Assembly: GCA_949316495.1 (NCBI GenBank)
Contig: OX439005.1
Location: 43,088,682-43,152,681, forward strand
DNA length: 64,000 nt
Source of the DNA: Amphiduros pacificus
Taxonomy: Eukaryota; Annelida; Polychaeta; Phyllodocida; Hesionidae
Direction: 5' to 3'
Of this stretch, positions 13,492 to 26,751 are shown piece after piece; position 1 is the stretch's first letter, and each line of letters begins with the position of its first letter. A program made the translations under genes and the position numbers. The notes under the pieces were generated by a model. That model had not been told where the DNA came from. It worked only from the letters and a program-made list of their open reading frames with translations, and did no database searches.

Positions 13492-15231
13492 CTGAAAGTA
13501 CAAACAAATATTTGATTACTCAAAAAAGGACTCTAAAGATTAAACTAAGTGTAATGATAAGATTATAAAGTTACACTTTAGTAATTTACTTTAAATTACT
13601 GACACAACAAAGTCATATTTCAAGCACTTAGCACTAATAACAATCATGTTCTGAAAACTCTATGAAACTTTAATGATTTATATTCAAAAATAAGATTTTT
13701 TAAACACATAATTTCTTTACTGATGTTTAAGAGTTGTAAAATGACCACAAATGGAAGTTTTAATGTATCAAGCCTGAAGGGATCCATTTTGAGCAGACTG
13801 AGACCTCCCCACACACATCCTACATTGCCTCCTTCTAACAGATGACAATCCATATGTCTGAGCAGACTACTCTTCTTACCACTGTTCTCTCTAAAAGGTG
13901 AGGCAAAATAAATACTCTCTCCCAGTGTCTTTGTGCTTCTATTTATTTCTTCATATACTTATTTTCATTCTTAGTGTGATTTAATATATAGCCAGAATGT
14001 ATTTTTAGAATAAAAATAATAATTCTGTTTAAGTTTTTCAATTATGCAACAATGCTCAAAATCTCTTTTTCCCTATCCCATTCACAAAATGAAACCTCAG
14101 AAATGCTGTTTTCGCCACAAATTGGAGAAAAAAATAGTGACGGTTGCATTTCTTTTGCTCCACCCAATTTTTGTGATCAATATTTTCCATCGTGTTAAGT
14201 GCTCCCCACAACTCCAGCCTTTGTCATCATTGACATCATGAACAAAACAAAATGTACCAAATAAAACCACATTTTTTCCTATCAGTAATACATTATCTGT
14301 ATTCCTCGCCAATAGCTTCTCTATTTATAAATCATTCTTGACGTCATCTCTAACTTCAAATCAGATTTAATCTAAATTCTGTTCACTAAATATCACTGTG
14401 TATCTTAGGTTCACTATCAAGATGGTTGAATAATGGTTTAAAAAAAATACATAATCTTAATGAATTTCATTCTCTTGCTTAGTTTAGCTCTTACACAGTG
14501 TGAGTGGCTGAACATGCCTCATTAGAACAGTGAATTGTTTATTTCATGAGAAAGAAACATTTGCATCTAAATAATAAATGTTGCAAAGTCTATGGGCAAG
14601 AAAAAGATCTTACTTTTGGCATGATCAGCACATTTTGAGACATGCTTTATGTTTATTTGCTTTTTGCCTTATTTTACTTGGGGAAGGGATGAAATATTTT
14701 GAAAGTTCTTCAAAAAATAAGAATAAAGCAAACATTTATTTAAATGTTAAATTTTAGTTACAACCAGAAAAACATGACAAATACCATAGACCACAAATTA
14801 CATTGTCTTTATTTTGTCAAGGGGAAAGCTGAATAGATATGGTAGACTGTACAGAATGAAAGAACGTTATTATGTTATATGAAATTATATGGTAGAACAT
14901 GTTGTAAGGAAACCAATATACATCAATAAAGGTAATGTCATAAAAAAATGTTATGATACATGTTCAAATGTTAAAAAAAAAATATGCAATCTTGTTCTTT
15001 TTCCTTAAACATAACAAGTGTGACAAGAAAATATACTCAAGGTTTGACTTTCCATGTCCCTGTGACAAAGATAAATCTAACAACCCATACCTAATAAATT
15101 GAAGGCAACGTCAGTGGTACCTCTGTAATAAGCTTTAAGTTTTCTTTTCAATTTTGTTTGGCGACAGCCAAGATAAAGTTACAATATGTGGCAGCTGGGT
15201 GATTGATGCTGTTTCTCCACTTCACATGACT

Positions 15232-15545
15232 ATGACTCTGGGGCAGTTAAAAATCTAGTAGGACCTTCATTCAATATCCACCAACAGGTGGCAGTCAGTA
15301 ACACTGAGGCAGAAACAAATCTAGTAGGACCTGCATTCAATATCCACCAACAGGTGGCAGTCAGTAACACTGAGGCAGAAACAAACCTAACAGGACCTGC
15401 ATTCACAATCCACCAACAGGTGGCGGTCATCAACATTGAGGCAGTAACAAATCTAGCAGGACCTGCATTCACAATCCACCAACAGGTGGCGGTCATTAAC
15501 CCTGAAGGAATAACAAATCTAGCAGGACCTGCATTCACAATCTCT
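15232..15545. repeat. Minisatellite, 66-bp unit
   Basis: About 4.7 copies of a 66-bp unit, with AAATCTAGTAGGACC at 15251 recurring at 15317. Each unit carries CCACCAACAGGTGGCAGTCA, whose CACCAACAGGTGG centre is a short imperfect palindrome containing the E-box CAGGTG. It is open on both strands because 66 is a multiple of three; it is not a gene. Confidence 0.93.
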
Positions 15546-16539
15546 ATCCAATATGTGTTTTTTTTATGAAAAACCCATGATTTAATAATCCATAAACATA
15601 TAAAAAAATAAGCCACACAGTTCATGCATATTGGCTTTAACTTTTTGGGTGATAAAAATAACAATTTCTACGGTATGATATCTGTATTTTCATAGCAGCA
15701 AATAGAAACTGCTGAACATCACAATCTAACTTAAATGGCTGTATTTCTGACCTCTGCTACATGACCATGTTTTTATACCTTGTTCCCTGCTGACCAAGTG
15801 ATCTTTTACCCCATTCCCGGCAGCCTTGTTTACACATCCTACAATATTTTCCCTAAATATGTCAAGACCATAAATCCTAATGACCTACATGTAGCATTTG
15901 CCTCCCAGTGAATGACCTCTTTGCCCCTGAATCTTCACGTGTCCATGTTCTGTGACAAAAAATGACCTTGCCAGCGGTCTACCACATGGCATGACATCAC
16001 ATCCCACAACATTGGGCTTCACTTTCCCTCTCACACATGCACCGTTTAATCTGTGATGTCAGGAACACGGCAAATCTTTCATCACTCTCAACAGGACTAA
16101 TGGTAACTTGCGTTATTTTCTTTCATATAATTCAGTTAAATCTAAATTCATATTCTATCCCATACGTAGCCACTGATTCAATTAATCTTGGATATGACAC
16201 ACTCACTTATAAATGAATATATATTTCCACTGAGCATTCTTTACCATACATTTTACATTTGAACTACACAAGGACAAGGATCGGATCAGCCATGCATTTT
16301 CTCCTAAAGATCAAGTCTTATTTTAATGTTTTCTTGTAATCAAAAAGTATACATTTATGGAAGCTTCAATCTATGGCAAACGACATTAATCTAGTCTAAG
16401 AATATTTGAAGCTTTCCATGTAAGGCAAGAAGCCTGACATTTGCCTAATAACATCTGCAGTATTCTGTACGTGTCTGAGAATAAGATGCATCATATCACT
16501 TTTTGATTATAGCCATATGCTATTATTACAGGAAAGACA

Positions 16540-17725
16540 TAAACATGTCTGCCTCACCCACGATGCAACACAGGCCAACAAGACATAACATGTTTGCCTT
16601 ACCCATGATGCACCACTGGCCAAAAGTCATAACATGTCTGCCTTACCCACAATATAACATCACTTACAGATGCCTCACACACGATGCAACATCTATGAAG
16701 CTCTGGAGGTATCATTCGTGCTTCGTACTTCGCCCCTAACTTCGCCCTTCTACTTCGCTATTTTCGCCCTTCTACTTCGCAATCTTCGCCCTTTGCCTTC
16801 GTTATCTTCGCCCTTTGCCTTCGTTATCTTCGCCCTAAGCCTTCGCTATCTTCGCCTTTCTTATCTTCGCACTTCGAATTGCATTGCCAAGTAGCCAATC
16901 AGTGAGCAGCTTACTGCAGTATATAAAGTTTGCTAAAGGCGAAGGAAGAAGATGAGAAGACGAAGGCCGAAAATAACAAAGCAGAAATGCGAAAATACCG
17001 AAGTAGAAATGCGAATACAGCAAAGTAGAAATGCGAATATGGCGATGTAGAAGTACGAATATAGCAAAGTAGAAGTACGAATATAGCGAAGCTTGAAAAG
17101 CGAAGTGCGAGGCACGAATGATACCTCCAGAGCTTCATAAACATCAGTCAACAAGACATAACGTGTCTGCCTTACCCATGATGCAACATCACTTACAGGT
17201 GCCTCACGCACAATGTAAAAACTGTCAAGAAGACTCATAGACATGTTTGCCTTACCCATGATGCAACACTCGTCAACAAGACATAACGTGTCTGCCTTAC
17301 TCATGATGCAACATCACTTACAGGTGCCTTACGCACAATGTAAAACCTGTCAAGAAGACTCATAGACATGTTTGCCTTACCCATGATGCAACACTCGTCA
17401 ACAAGACATAACATGTCTGCCTTACCCATGATGCAACATCATTTACAGGTGCCTCATGCACAATGCAAAACCTGTCAAGAAGACTCATAGACATGTTTGC
17501 CTTACCCATGATGCAACACTCATCAACAAGACACAACGTGTCTGTCTTACCCATGATGCAACATCACTTACAGGTGCCTCACGGACACCAGTCAATATGA
17601 CATAAACATACCTCACTCATGATGCAACATAACCCAATAAGACATATACATGTTTGCCTTACCCACAATGCAATATCAGCCAACAAGACTTAAATGTGTC
17701 TGCCTCACCCACAATGAAACATCAG
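16540..17725. repeat. Minisatellite with 125-bp higher-order period, split by a foldback element
   Basis: Built from CTTACCCATGATGCAACA-type sub-units. On the right side a 125-bp period is clear: ACATAACGTG at 17156 and 17281, and its variant at 17406. The left part (16540-16690) and right part (17146-17725) are one array interrupted by the element at 16694-17139. Confidence 0.85.
16694..17139. mobile_element. 446-bp foldback (MITE-like) element inserted in a minisatellite
   Basis: The ends are an exact 28-bp inverted repeat beginning TATGAAGCTCTGGAGGTATC, with partial inversion continuing through most of both arms. AACATC flanks both sides (16688-16693 and 17140-17145), a candidate 6-bp target duplication. 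The arms consist of short degenerate tandem motifs: CTTCGCTATTTTCGCCC-like on the left and GCGAATATAGCAAAGTAGAA-like on the right. This resembles Drosophila foldback elements, whose inverted arms are tandem arrays. The short unpaired core (about 16870-16940) has a CCAAT box (16895-16899) and TATATAAAG (16920-16928). It encodes no plausible protein and would be non-autonomous. Confidence 0.7.
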
Positions 17726-18064
17726 AAAGACATTTATAAACAATTCAGTCTGTCAGGTAAAAATAAATAATTCAATAGTCACAATTGTCACCATTTCATA
17801 ATTGTCACTTTTCCAAATTGCTTCCAATGTATTGTCCTAGATATTCTCCAACAAAGTGAGATCATTACTGGATGGGGGGATTAATGGTGATATATTCAGT
17901 CAGCCGGCCATATATTCTCAGTGCTATTCACATCTGGCCCTGAGACTTTTACCCAATTCAGGTGTCAATTACAGTGTTTACATATTTCATTGTGTATTCC
18001 TGTGATAAGGGCTGTGCAGCAAAGTCCTCACCAGGGAGGGCCACAAGCACCTCGTGCTGACATC

Positions 18065-18580
18065 ATCCAGCCTCTCCCCTCTGCAGCATCCAGCATCTCC
18101 TTTCTGCAGCCATATTGTACATCCAGCATCTCCCCTCTGCAGCCATATTGTACATCCAGCATTTCCCCTCTGCAGCCATATTGTACATCCAGCATCTCCC
18201 CTCTGCAGCCATATTGTACATCCAGCATCTCCCCTCTGCAGCCATATTGTACATCCAGCATCTCCCCTCTGCAGCCATATTGTACATCCAGCATCTCCCC
18301 TCTGCAGCCATATTGTACATCCAGCATCTCCCCTCTGCAGCCATATTGTACATCCAGCATATCCCCTCTGCAGCCATATTGTACATCCAGCATCTCCTTT
18401 CTGCAGCCATATTGTACATCCAGCATCTCCCCTCTGCAGCCATATTGTACATCCAGCATCTCCCCTCTGCAGCCATATTGTACATCCAGCATCTCCCCTC
18501 TGCAGCCATATTGTACATCCAGCATCTCCCCTCTGCAGCCATATTGTACATCCAGCATCTCCCCTCTGCAGCCATATTGA
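18065..18580. repeat. Minisatellite, 33-bp unit
   Basis: About 15.6 highly uniform copies of CATCCAGCATCTCCCCTCTG plus CAGCCATATTGTA. The unit lacks stops in most frames and is a multiple of three, so five overlapping frames are open across it on both strands. None shows non-repeat protein features. High uniformity suggests recent expansion or homogenisation. Confidence 0.97.
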
Positions 18581-18894
18581 ACATCACCACTGCCAAACTC
18601 AATGCTCACTTCTATGCCTTTAAAATAACATTTCTCTCTGTTTGAATTCTTCTTAATTGCTTTTTCACCAGCAAATTATCTTATCGTTGAACATGGCCAA
18701 CCTTCACAAGTTTATTTTCCTCTTCCTGAACAAAAAATAAACCTTTCCTGATCTATCTAAAACTCTTTTTATGAGTAACCCTAAAGTAAAATATTTTGAA
18801 TCAGAAATTCTTTTTTTAAACTGCAGAAGATTGTTGACTTTGTCAATATGCCCTCCCTGTGGTAAAGGGAATATCATGCTAATGGAATCATGAA

Positions 18895-18910
18895 GCCCCC
18901 TAGTGGCCAG
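18895..18910 (+). promoter_or_regulatory. CTCF-like motif
   Basis: GCCCCCTAGTGGCCAG fits the CTCF core with the common A variant (CCCCCTAGTGG). Motif match only. Confidence 0.4.
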
Positions 18911-19255
18911 CTAATGAAATAATGACCTGATGGCATACACAGGGCTTCCCCTTCAACACACCACTTACTTATATGTGTGTCCACACTTCCCCTCCCGCCA
19001 GCATCACACCAATTCTAAACTATTTGTCTTCACCAAATTTGGTCTCAAGACAGGATTTGATTTTTCCACCATTTCTTTTCACTGCTCCAATGTTTTAACA
19101 TTTGAATAACATCATGAGTTCTTTTCTCACAGAATTTGTTCATTTGTCATGGTGGTGACCATTTAAGATCATTCCAAAGAGTCCAGGGTATTTTTAACAC
19201 TGCATTTATTAGAACACCACTGGGACATACACATCACTACTAATTGGTTCCAAAT

Positions 19256-19274
19256 GTCGCCCTCTGGTGGAGTT
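19256..19274 (+). promoter_or_regulatory. CTCF-like motif, paired with 11231
   Basis: An exact 19-base copy of 11231-11249. It is followed by TCGCCACTAG, which differs from the first copy's flank. Confidence 0.35.
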
Positions 19275-20149
19275 CGCCACTAGAATACTGCAGCAGCAAA
19301 TATTCAATTCACATTAAACTGGCAGACAGTTATCTCAAAAAGGAAAATTGACATCCATAAATCATCTATAAATAAACAATTTGGTTGCCTTTTCAAGACT
19401 CACATGTTATATAAGAGCGGATGACTGCCCTGCTCAATGACTTCTAATCACCATATCTTATGTGAAGGATGAGGAACCCATCAGTGGTAAATAATCAGAT
19501 ATATCTCGACAAAGCATGGAGTGAGCATTCCCATCTTATTTAAATAAAGTAGGTCAAACGTGTTGAACGGAAGGAGGTTCTAATTACAATGTAATAAAGG
19601 ACTGTAGCCTTGACCCTCTCCGCGCTTTAGGACAACTCCTTGTCCCAGACCTGACACTTGCCCAGGCACAAGGTCAATTTGCTACAAATAGTGATTGCCT
19701 ATTCAGACTCCCCTGGGCATCAGCTAAGCATATCGAGAGAGGATCAATGGATAAAAGTGCTAATCATTCATACATTATTCAACAAGTTCATGTCAAACTT
19801 TGCCATGACCTCACCTTAATGCTGTGCACAAAACAAATCAAAGAATCTGTGCTATTTTGGTAGCCATTCCAGCCGATCACTTTATTTCATGTTGCATCTC
19901 CCGCTGCCGTTTTGTATCCTTACATGTTAACAAACTCACAGCATTTCCTTTCAATAAAAAGTTTTAATGCAAATGCAATTCTATATGGGCATTGCATGCC
20001 AGGTGTGTCTTTCTTTTTCAAGAAATTTTATTCTTTGTTAGATAAATAAACATTTCAACACTCAAATGCATCTTATGTGCCTAGGTTTAAAACAGATTTA
20101 ACTGCACATCATCCCAGTATATTCATAAATCTATATTGCAGAATGGTTT

Positions 20150-20875
20150 GCAGACACTGGCCCAGCCCCAACTCCTGACAAGGGACCAGTAGGCAGACAC
20201 TGGCCCAGCCCCTACTCCTGGTAAGGGACCAGTAGGCAGACACTGGCCCAGCCCCACCTCCTGACAAGGGACCAGTAGGCAGACACTGGACCAGCCCCAC
20301 CTCCTGGTAAGGGACCGATGGGCAAACATTGGCCCAGCCCCACCTCATGGTAAGGGACCGGTGGGCAGACACTGGCCCAGCCCCACCTCCTGGTAAGGAA
20401 CTGGTGGACAAACATTGGCCCAGCCCCACCTCCTGGTAAGGGACTGGTGGGCAAATATTGGCCCAGCCACACCTCCTGGTAAAGGACCGGTGGGCAAACA
20501 TTGGCCCAGCCCCACCTCCTGGTAAAGGACCGGTGGGCAAACATTGGTCCAGCCCCACCTCCTGGTAAAGGACCGGTGGGCAACAATTGGCCCAGCCCCA
20601 CCTCCTGGTAAAGGACCGGTGGGCAAACATTGGCCCAGCCCCACCTCCTGGTAAGGGACTGGTGGGCAAACATTGGCCCAGCCCCACCTCATGGTAAGGG
20701 ACCGGTGGGCAGACACTGGCCCAGCCCCACCTCCTGGTAAGGGACTGGTGGGCAAACATTGGCCCAGCCCCACCTCCTGGTAAAGGACCGGTGGGCAAAC
20801 ATTTCGTGGGGCCAACCCCACCTCCTGGTCATGGACCGGTGGGCAAATATTGGCCAAGCCCTAACTCATGGTATA
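20150..20875. repeat. Minisatellite, 43-bp unit
   Basis: About 17 copies of GGCCCAGCCCCACCTCCTGG plus TAAGGGACCGGTGGGCAAACATT. GC-rich. 43 is not a multiple of three, and the minus-strand frames here cycle through all three phases, confirming repeat artefact. The left copies (20150-20300, ACCAGTAGGCAGACAC variant) form a separate subfamily. Confidence 0.96.
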
Positions 20876-21454
20876 GACTGTCACAAGACTTGTGTCAAAG
20901 AATTCATATCCCCTTTGGAATCATCCAGTGTGTATTGGAAAATAATATTTGAAATGTTAAAATGAATGCTATCAAGACACGTTAAAGACATCTACATGCA
21001 AGATCCTAATTGTGGCAAAATGTTCTGACCAAAACAGATGGAAACATGGCAGAGAGAACAAGTTGTCACCAGGTGTCTCTGACCTCCTAGGTCATTATAA
21101 GGACATTTTTCAGCCGCATGATTTCTTTTCTTAGCAAGAATAAGCATTTTACTTTGGCAAGCACGACACTGGAGACTGATGCAATGTTCCATTTACTCCA
21201 TTTACCCAATTTTGCCTGATTACTGGACAACAGAGAATGCCATTTCAAACCAGCGCCATTATCATCAACTTCCCCACATCAAAGCGCATTTCCATGGCCA
21301 CTTAATCAGAAAGCCATAAAATTTTGAAGAAAAGCATGTTTACAACATCAAACCGATCAAACTTTTATCCACGCATTTCACCATTAGCCAAGACACCCAA
21401 ACAATTAGTAATATAAAAATGTGCACCATTGCAAACAGCAATGAAAGAGGCATA

Positions 21455-22325
21455 AGGGGCAGTTGGTAAAGTGTGTCTCTGTGGGCATCTGGTGCAGTGT
21501 GCCTCTGTGGGCAGCTGGTGAAGGGTGCCTCTGTGGGCAGCTGGTGCCGTGTGCCTCTGTGGGCAGTGGGTGAAATGTGCCTCTCAGGGCAGCTGGTGAA
21601 GTATGTCTCTGAGGGCAGGTGGTGAAGTGTGTCTCTGTGGGCAGCTGGTGAAGTGTGTCTCTGAGGGCAGCTGGTGAAGTGTGTCTCTGAGGGCAGCTGA
21701 TAAAGTGTCTCGGAGGGCAGCTGGTGAAGTGTGCCTCTGTGGGCAGCTGGTGAAGTGTGTCTGTGGCCAGCTGGTGAAGTGTGCCTCTGAGGGCAGCTGG
21801 TGAAGTGTGTCTTTGAGGACAGCTGGTGAAGTGTGTCTCTGTGGGCAGCTGGTGAAGTGTGTCTCTGAGGGCAGCTGGTGAAGTGTGTCTCTGAGGGCAG
21901 CTGATAAAGTGTCTCGGAGGGCAGCTGGTGAAGTGTGCCTCTGTGGCCAGCTGGTAAAGTGTGTCTCTGAGGGTAGCTGGTGAAGTGTGTCTCTGTGGCC
22001 AGCTGGTGAAGTGTGCTTCTGTGGCCAGCTGGTGAAGTCAGTCTGTGGCCAGCTGGTGAAGTGTGCCTCTGTGGCCAGCTGGTGAAGTGTGCTTCTGTGG
22101 CCAGCTGGTGAAGTGTGTCTGTGGCCAGCTGGTGAAGTGTGCCTATGAGGCCAGCTGGTGAAGTGTGTCTTTGAGGACAGCTGGTGAAGTGTGTCTCTGA
22201 GGGCAGCTGATAAAGTGTCTCTGAGAGCAGCTGGTGAAGTGTGCTTCTGTGGCCAGCTGGTGAAGTGTGTCTGTGGCCAGCTGGTGAAGTGTGCCTCTGT
22301 GGCCAGCTGGTGAAGTGTGTCTCTG
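21455..22325. repeat. Minisatellite, 26-bp unit (AGCTGGTGAAGTGTG type)
   Basis: About 33 copies of AGCTGGTGAAGTGTGTCTCT plus GAGGGC or GTGGCC. A GGGC-rich left half gives way to a GGCC-rich right half. Some copies are shorter (GATAAAGTGTCTCGGAGGGC), and this short variant recurs at about 21700 and 21905, showing duplication of a multi-unit block. Confidence 0.95.
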
Positions 22326-23437
22326 GATTCTAAGATGGTTCAGTTGAGTAGAACTAGCCAACAGGACCAATTTGCCTATTTCTACACAACTGTCAAATTA
22401 GCTGCTTTGTCTTACGACAAGTACCCACAGCCATACACTCATCAAAGACATAACTTTCTTCTCAACAGCTGCCAAATCCCCCCTGGGCCCCTAACATCAT
22501 CAAAAATCCAATATCACTCCCATTTCTAGCAAGGGTTGACTCGCCTTTGTTTCAGTTTTAGGTCAAACTTTACTCCCTTATCACAAATGGTGTTTGCAGA
22601 TTGAGTGAGAATGTCAAAGCTGAGCCCTTGTTTGAGTTTTTCACCAAATATTCTCCAAAGTATCTCTATTTGCATGGAGAGACAGAACATCCATAAATTG
22701 CAGAACCCATTTTCTTTATCTGACACAGAGTTTTCTATCAGGATGCAGATTTATAATGCCTCCCTCATCTGGGTGACACAAATTGTTTGCAGACGACTAT
22801 AATATGAAACGCTTTGAGATAAAAATAGCTGTTTTATCCAATAAATCTTAAACAAGATGTGCCAAAATCTATAAAATGAAAAAAATGGGCATCTTCCTGT
22901 CTCACACTTTTGCAAATGAGTTTCTTATAATAGCCTTGTGTGCTAATGAATATTTTCTTTTTGGTCAAATCTCTATAAGCTTAGTCTGATACAATCGTCA
23001 CTTATGCAATTTGTCCCATCCATAATAGAATTTAGAAAGGAAAAGGTCTTGGTATCTGATTGTATGCATTTCATTTTACATTCGTTCGTCCTTTCATCCA
23101 GGTCATCTTTGTCTACCTTTACTTGAAATCATTAACAGATGCATCAAAGCACGTTTTACACCATAACATTTTGTATAAGTGCATTTCAAAGAATGCTTTT
23201 TGCCAATATATTTCAAACACTGTTATATAAAGCACATTTTTGAAACATTGAAAGCAGGGAAATCATGTGCTTCATCTTCTGCAAATTATGCCGACAACAG
23301 TACATGTTAGATGGTGATAAGTGCGTTTCTAAAGTGTGCTTGGCACTTTTAAACATGGGACAGAAATGTCTTTGTGGATGGTTTATGTAACCATGGTGAC
23401 TGTGATTCTGTGTTTAGCATTGGTCCTGGTGGTATAT

Positions 23438-23453
23438 AGGCCCCCTGGTGGCG
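23438..23453 (+). promoter_or_regulatory. CTCF-like motif
   Basis: AGGCCCCCTGGTGGCG is close to the animal CTCF core (GCGCCCCCTGGTGGC). This is a motif match only. Confidence 0.4.
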
Positions 23454-25839
23454 ATTGTGGCACTAACATTTACTGGGAAGTGCCTCTGCTGCCATTCAGG
23501 CTCACTCAAAAGCTCTATAAGTCGGACCCATAGAGACGAAGACTTCATAATGTTACTTGTGTAGGTGTGGCGCCACCGTGGTGCCAGACAAATGGTAGAA
23601 ACAAGCCTCATGAGGAGAACCAGGTGACTGAGTCCAAACAAATCCCACCGTGGGCTTTGCAATCCTGGTCGCCTCGCATGTCACGACAAGATAGTCCCAC
23701 TTAACATCATCACAAATTGACATCAAAATTGACCACCCTATCATGTGGTGTACTTTAAGAGATTGCTTTTTATTGCTGGTTATGTATTGAGGTAGCTTGG
23801 AGCCACATTCACTTCATCATGAAAGTTTCAATGTTTCCGACTGGCATGTGTCTTTAGCTACTGCAAGAAGTGCAAGATTTCTGATGTCTTGCTTTTTCAA
23901 ATAATACTGTATTTTAATACAGCAGATAGATCCTGAACCAAAATCATGATGACACCTGCCACAAATTGCTTCTTTTACATTGCAAAGATTAAAATGTAGA
24001 AAGAATGTGGGGACAACTTGTGACTGTTTTCTTTCTACTTTTGAATATACCATGAATCTAACCTCAAGAACCCCTGTGATCATCTAGAGGACAATTTAGT
24101 AGTAGAAGAAAGCAGACAAGTACAAATGATGCAAAGAAATGCTGAGCTAAGCTGAATCAAGGCTTGACAGAGCCTTTTTCTCCACCCACAGACAATGACC
24201 TTTTCTCTTTCTGCTGTCTCGAAAAAAAGAAAAAAAAAAGAATGCATCTTTAGACTTCGGTACCATAGAATATGTACATTGTAGACTTTCTCTGCATTAA
24301 GGATTTAGACTTGAAAATTTATCAAATTACTGCAAAGACAACTCATCAAAATTGTGTGCAAGTTTCAAAATCATTTGAAAGACGGCTCATCAAAAATGTA
24401 ATTGTATATTTTTCTTTGTCGTCGTCACAAGCAATTTCTGCATTATGAAACAACTGAAATGAAAAGAACATTTGCAGAAATGAAACTGTGGACAATGTTA
24501 TCCTTAAGCATTTTTTTTAATGAACAAAACGAAAACAAGATACACCATCAACTTTTTCAAACAACTTGATTTGTATTCCAATACGTATGTGCAATCAAAT
24601 TCAAAGATTAAATTTAATTATCAAAATTGTTCATTCAAAGAGCGTATGTTTTCTCTCCCTCATTGGCCACACCGCTGTCTAATTGTTTGTTGATTTAATC
24701 ATAAGTTACATGAAGCTGAGAGGGAAGTAGGCCCTTGAAATCATTAGGGTTGGCTTGCAGAGTCATTGCCTTATGAGACAAGGAGACCTTCCATGACAAG
24801 TAACTTTACATTAACCTGGTGCTGACCTCTGCTGGGATTTTATAGCACACAATTCTCAATCAAGGTATTAAAGCACTCTTCAACCAACCCGAAGTGGCAA
24901 CTCAAAATTATGAAATTTATTACACCACTTCATCTTCATTTCCATGGTTATTTTATGGGCAATATGTGAGCATAAATCAGGTTAAATCCTCAGGAAAACA
25001 TGTCCTGCACACATATGCTGCAAGAAATATCCATATTCAATGCAAAACCAAGCCAAGTCTGCAGCACACCTTTCACCCGACAATATTCCATATTAGTTAT
25101 TGCATTAAAGATTTTCTTGAATTCATTATATTCATGCTTTGGTTCTTATTGAGGAGGCAAGTCCCTTATAATTTCTAGGCGAGATTTATCCCTTTTTCAT
25201 TTCAGAGAAGCAAGTCATTTTGCAACTGGAGCATTTTATTTCCACTAAACATTTATCAAATATCCTTTATCAACAAAATATCTGATGTTGTATATCAGAT
25301 TATTTCTCAGTATCTTCTTCCTGTGAACATCCCATAATGCTTAAATTCTGAGTGTAATAATGTTAAAATGATATATTTATACAAAGAAAATGAAACAGGT
25401 TTAACTTAAAATATCATTGAGTTGCAGGGCAAGTAAAAGTGAGCAAATTTTCTGATCCACTTTCTGGGTTAGGCAACAATTAACCATACCAGGCCAGATA
25501 GGTGGGAACAAGTTGGTTTGAAAAAAAGTTACTTGCCCTCTGGGGAAGTGCCCGAAAAAGGCTTAATGTTGGGGCCTGCCTGAAAATTGATAGGGGAGAT
25601 TCGGGAGTAGATGAGTGAGTGAAGCTATCAGTGAAGTATTGGAGTTGATGATATGTCATGCCAAAGCTCCATATCTTATTATGCCGGGATCAACATTGCC
25701 ATGTCAGCCAATCAATAGCCACCATTCCTGCCCGCCAGGATTATACTCAGCTTGACCCAATAATTGACCATCTTTTTAATATTGCAACCAATATGACGGC
25801 AGAATTTGTCAAAAGATTGGGATCTCCATCATGATGAAT

Positions 25840-25995
25840 TGGAGAAATTGTATGATTGTCATGTTTCGAAATTGTATGATTGTCATGTTTCAAAATTGTA
25901 TGATTGTCATGTTTCGAAATTGTATGATTGTCATGTTTCGAAAATATAATTGTCATGTTTCGAAAATATGATTGTCATGTTTCGAAAATATGTAA
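25840..25995. repeat. Minisatellite, 24-bp unit shortening to about 21 bp
   Basis: Copies of AATTGTATGATTGTCATGTT plus TCGA, followed by shorter AATATGATTGTCATGTTTCG units at the right. Confidence 0.9.
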
Positions 25996-26152
25996 AATAT
26001 GTAAAGATTCATGAAGTTTCCCTCGTCACACATTTTTGTTGTTTACTAATAATTTATATAAATGTTTAAGTAAAAGTTTTTTTTCTGATATATTATTGAA
26101 ACGGACAATGCTTGCAGTTGATAAAGTTCATTGTTTCCCATCCTGATCCTGA

Positions 26153-26260
26153 CTCCAACAATTATTCAATCTAAAAGATTTTTAGAAGGTCTCTGCATGA
26201 CTTCCAGAATTATTCAATTTAAATGATTTTTAGAAACAGGGCTCTGCATGACTTTTGGTA
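26153..26260. repeat. Two-copy tandem duplication of about 55 bp
   Basis: Two adjacent diverged copies of CAATTATTCAATCTAAAAGA TTTTTAGAA followed by GTCTCTGCATGACTT. Confidence 0.8.
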
Positions 26261-26751
26261 AAACCTTTCAGACAGCAATTGAAGCAGTCAAATCATAAAT
26301 GGGACACGTTATAAGGTCACTGTGACCTCAGATCAGGAATCTCAAGGTCACTCTCCCCAGTCTAGGTGTAATAAATGTCTTACAACAATATACCACTTTT
26401 TATTTGGTAAGGAGATACTGATGCCATACCACTGATTCTTTTCAAAAGCCTACTCATGCTCATGGATGGAAAGGTAAACTTCTACTAGCTGATACAACTA
26501 AGGGGACATATAATTTGCTGTTAATAAACCTTTGTATAATAATATAATGAATTGTTTACTACTATAACACTTAAATTAAAAATAATTCAATCTGAAGAAA
26601 GATATGACTGAAGTTCATAAATTAATAGACTATAACGTCATAGATTAATTTCTCTTCAACTCGTAAAAGTTCAAGTTCTTTGGAGTGGGAGAACAATAGA
26701 ATGATAGGATTTAATGAGAGGCATGTATGCGAGGAGAAAAGATTCTCCTTT

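Noticed and set aside
15230-15664. 144-residue minus frame and 93-residue plus frame
   Set aside because: Both arise from a 66-bp tandem repeat.
17921-18645. Five overlapping open frames of 176-219 residues on both strands
   Set aside because: All are translations of a 33-bp tandem repeat. Equal openness in several frames indicates a repeat and not selection.
20109-20857. Proline- and glycine-rich open frames of 150-229 residues
   Set aside because: Artefact of a 43-bp GC-rich minisatellite. The peptide period shifts through all three phases.
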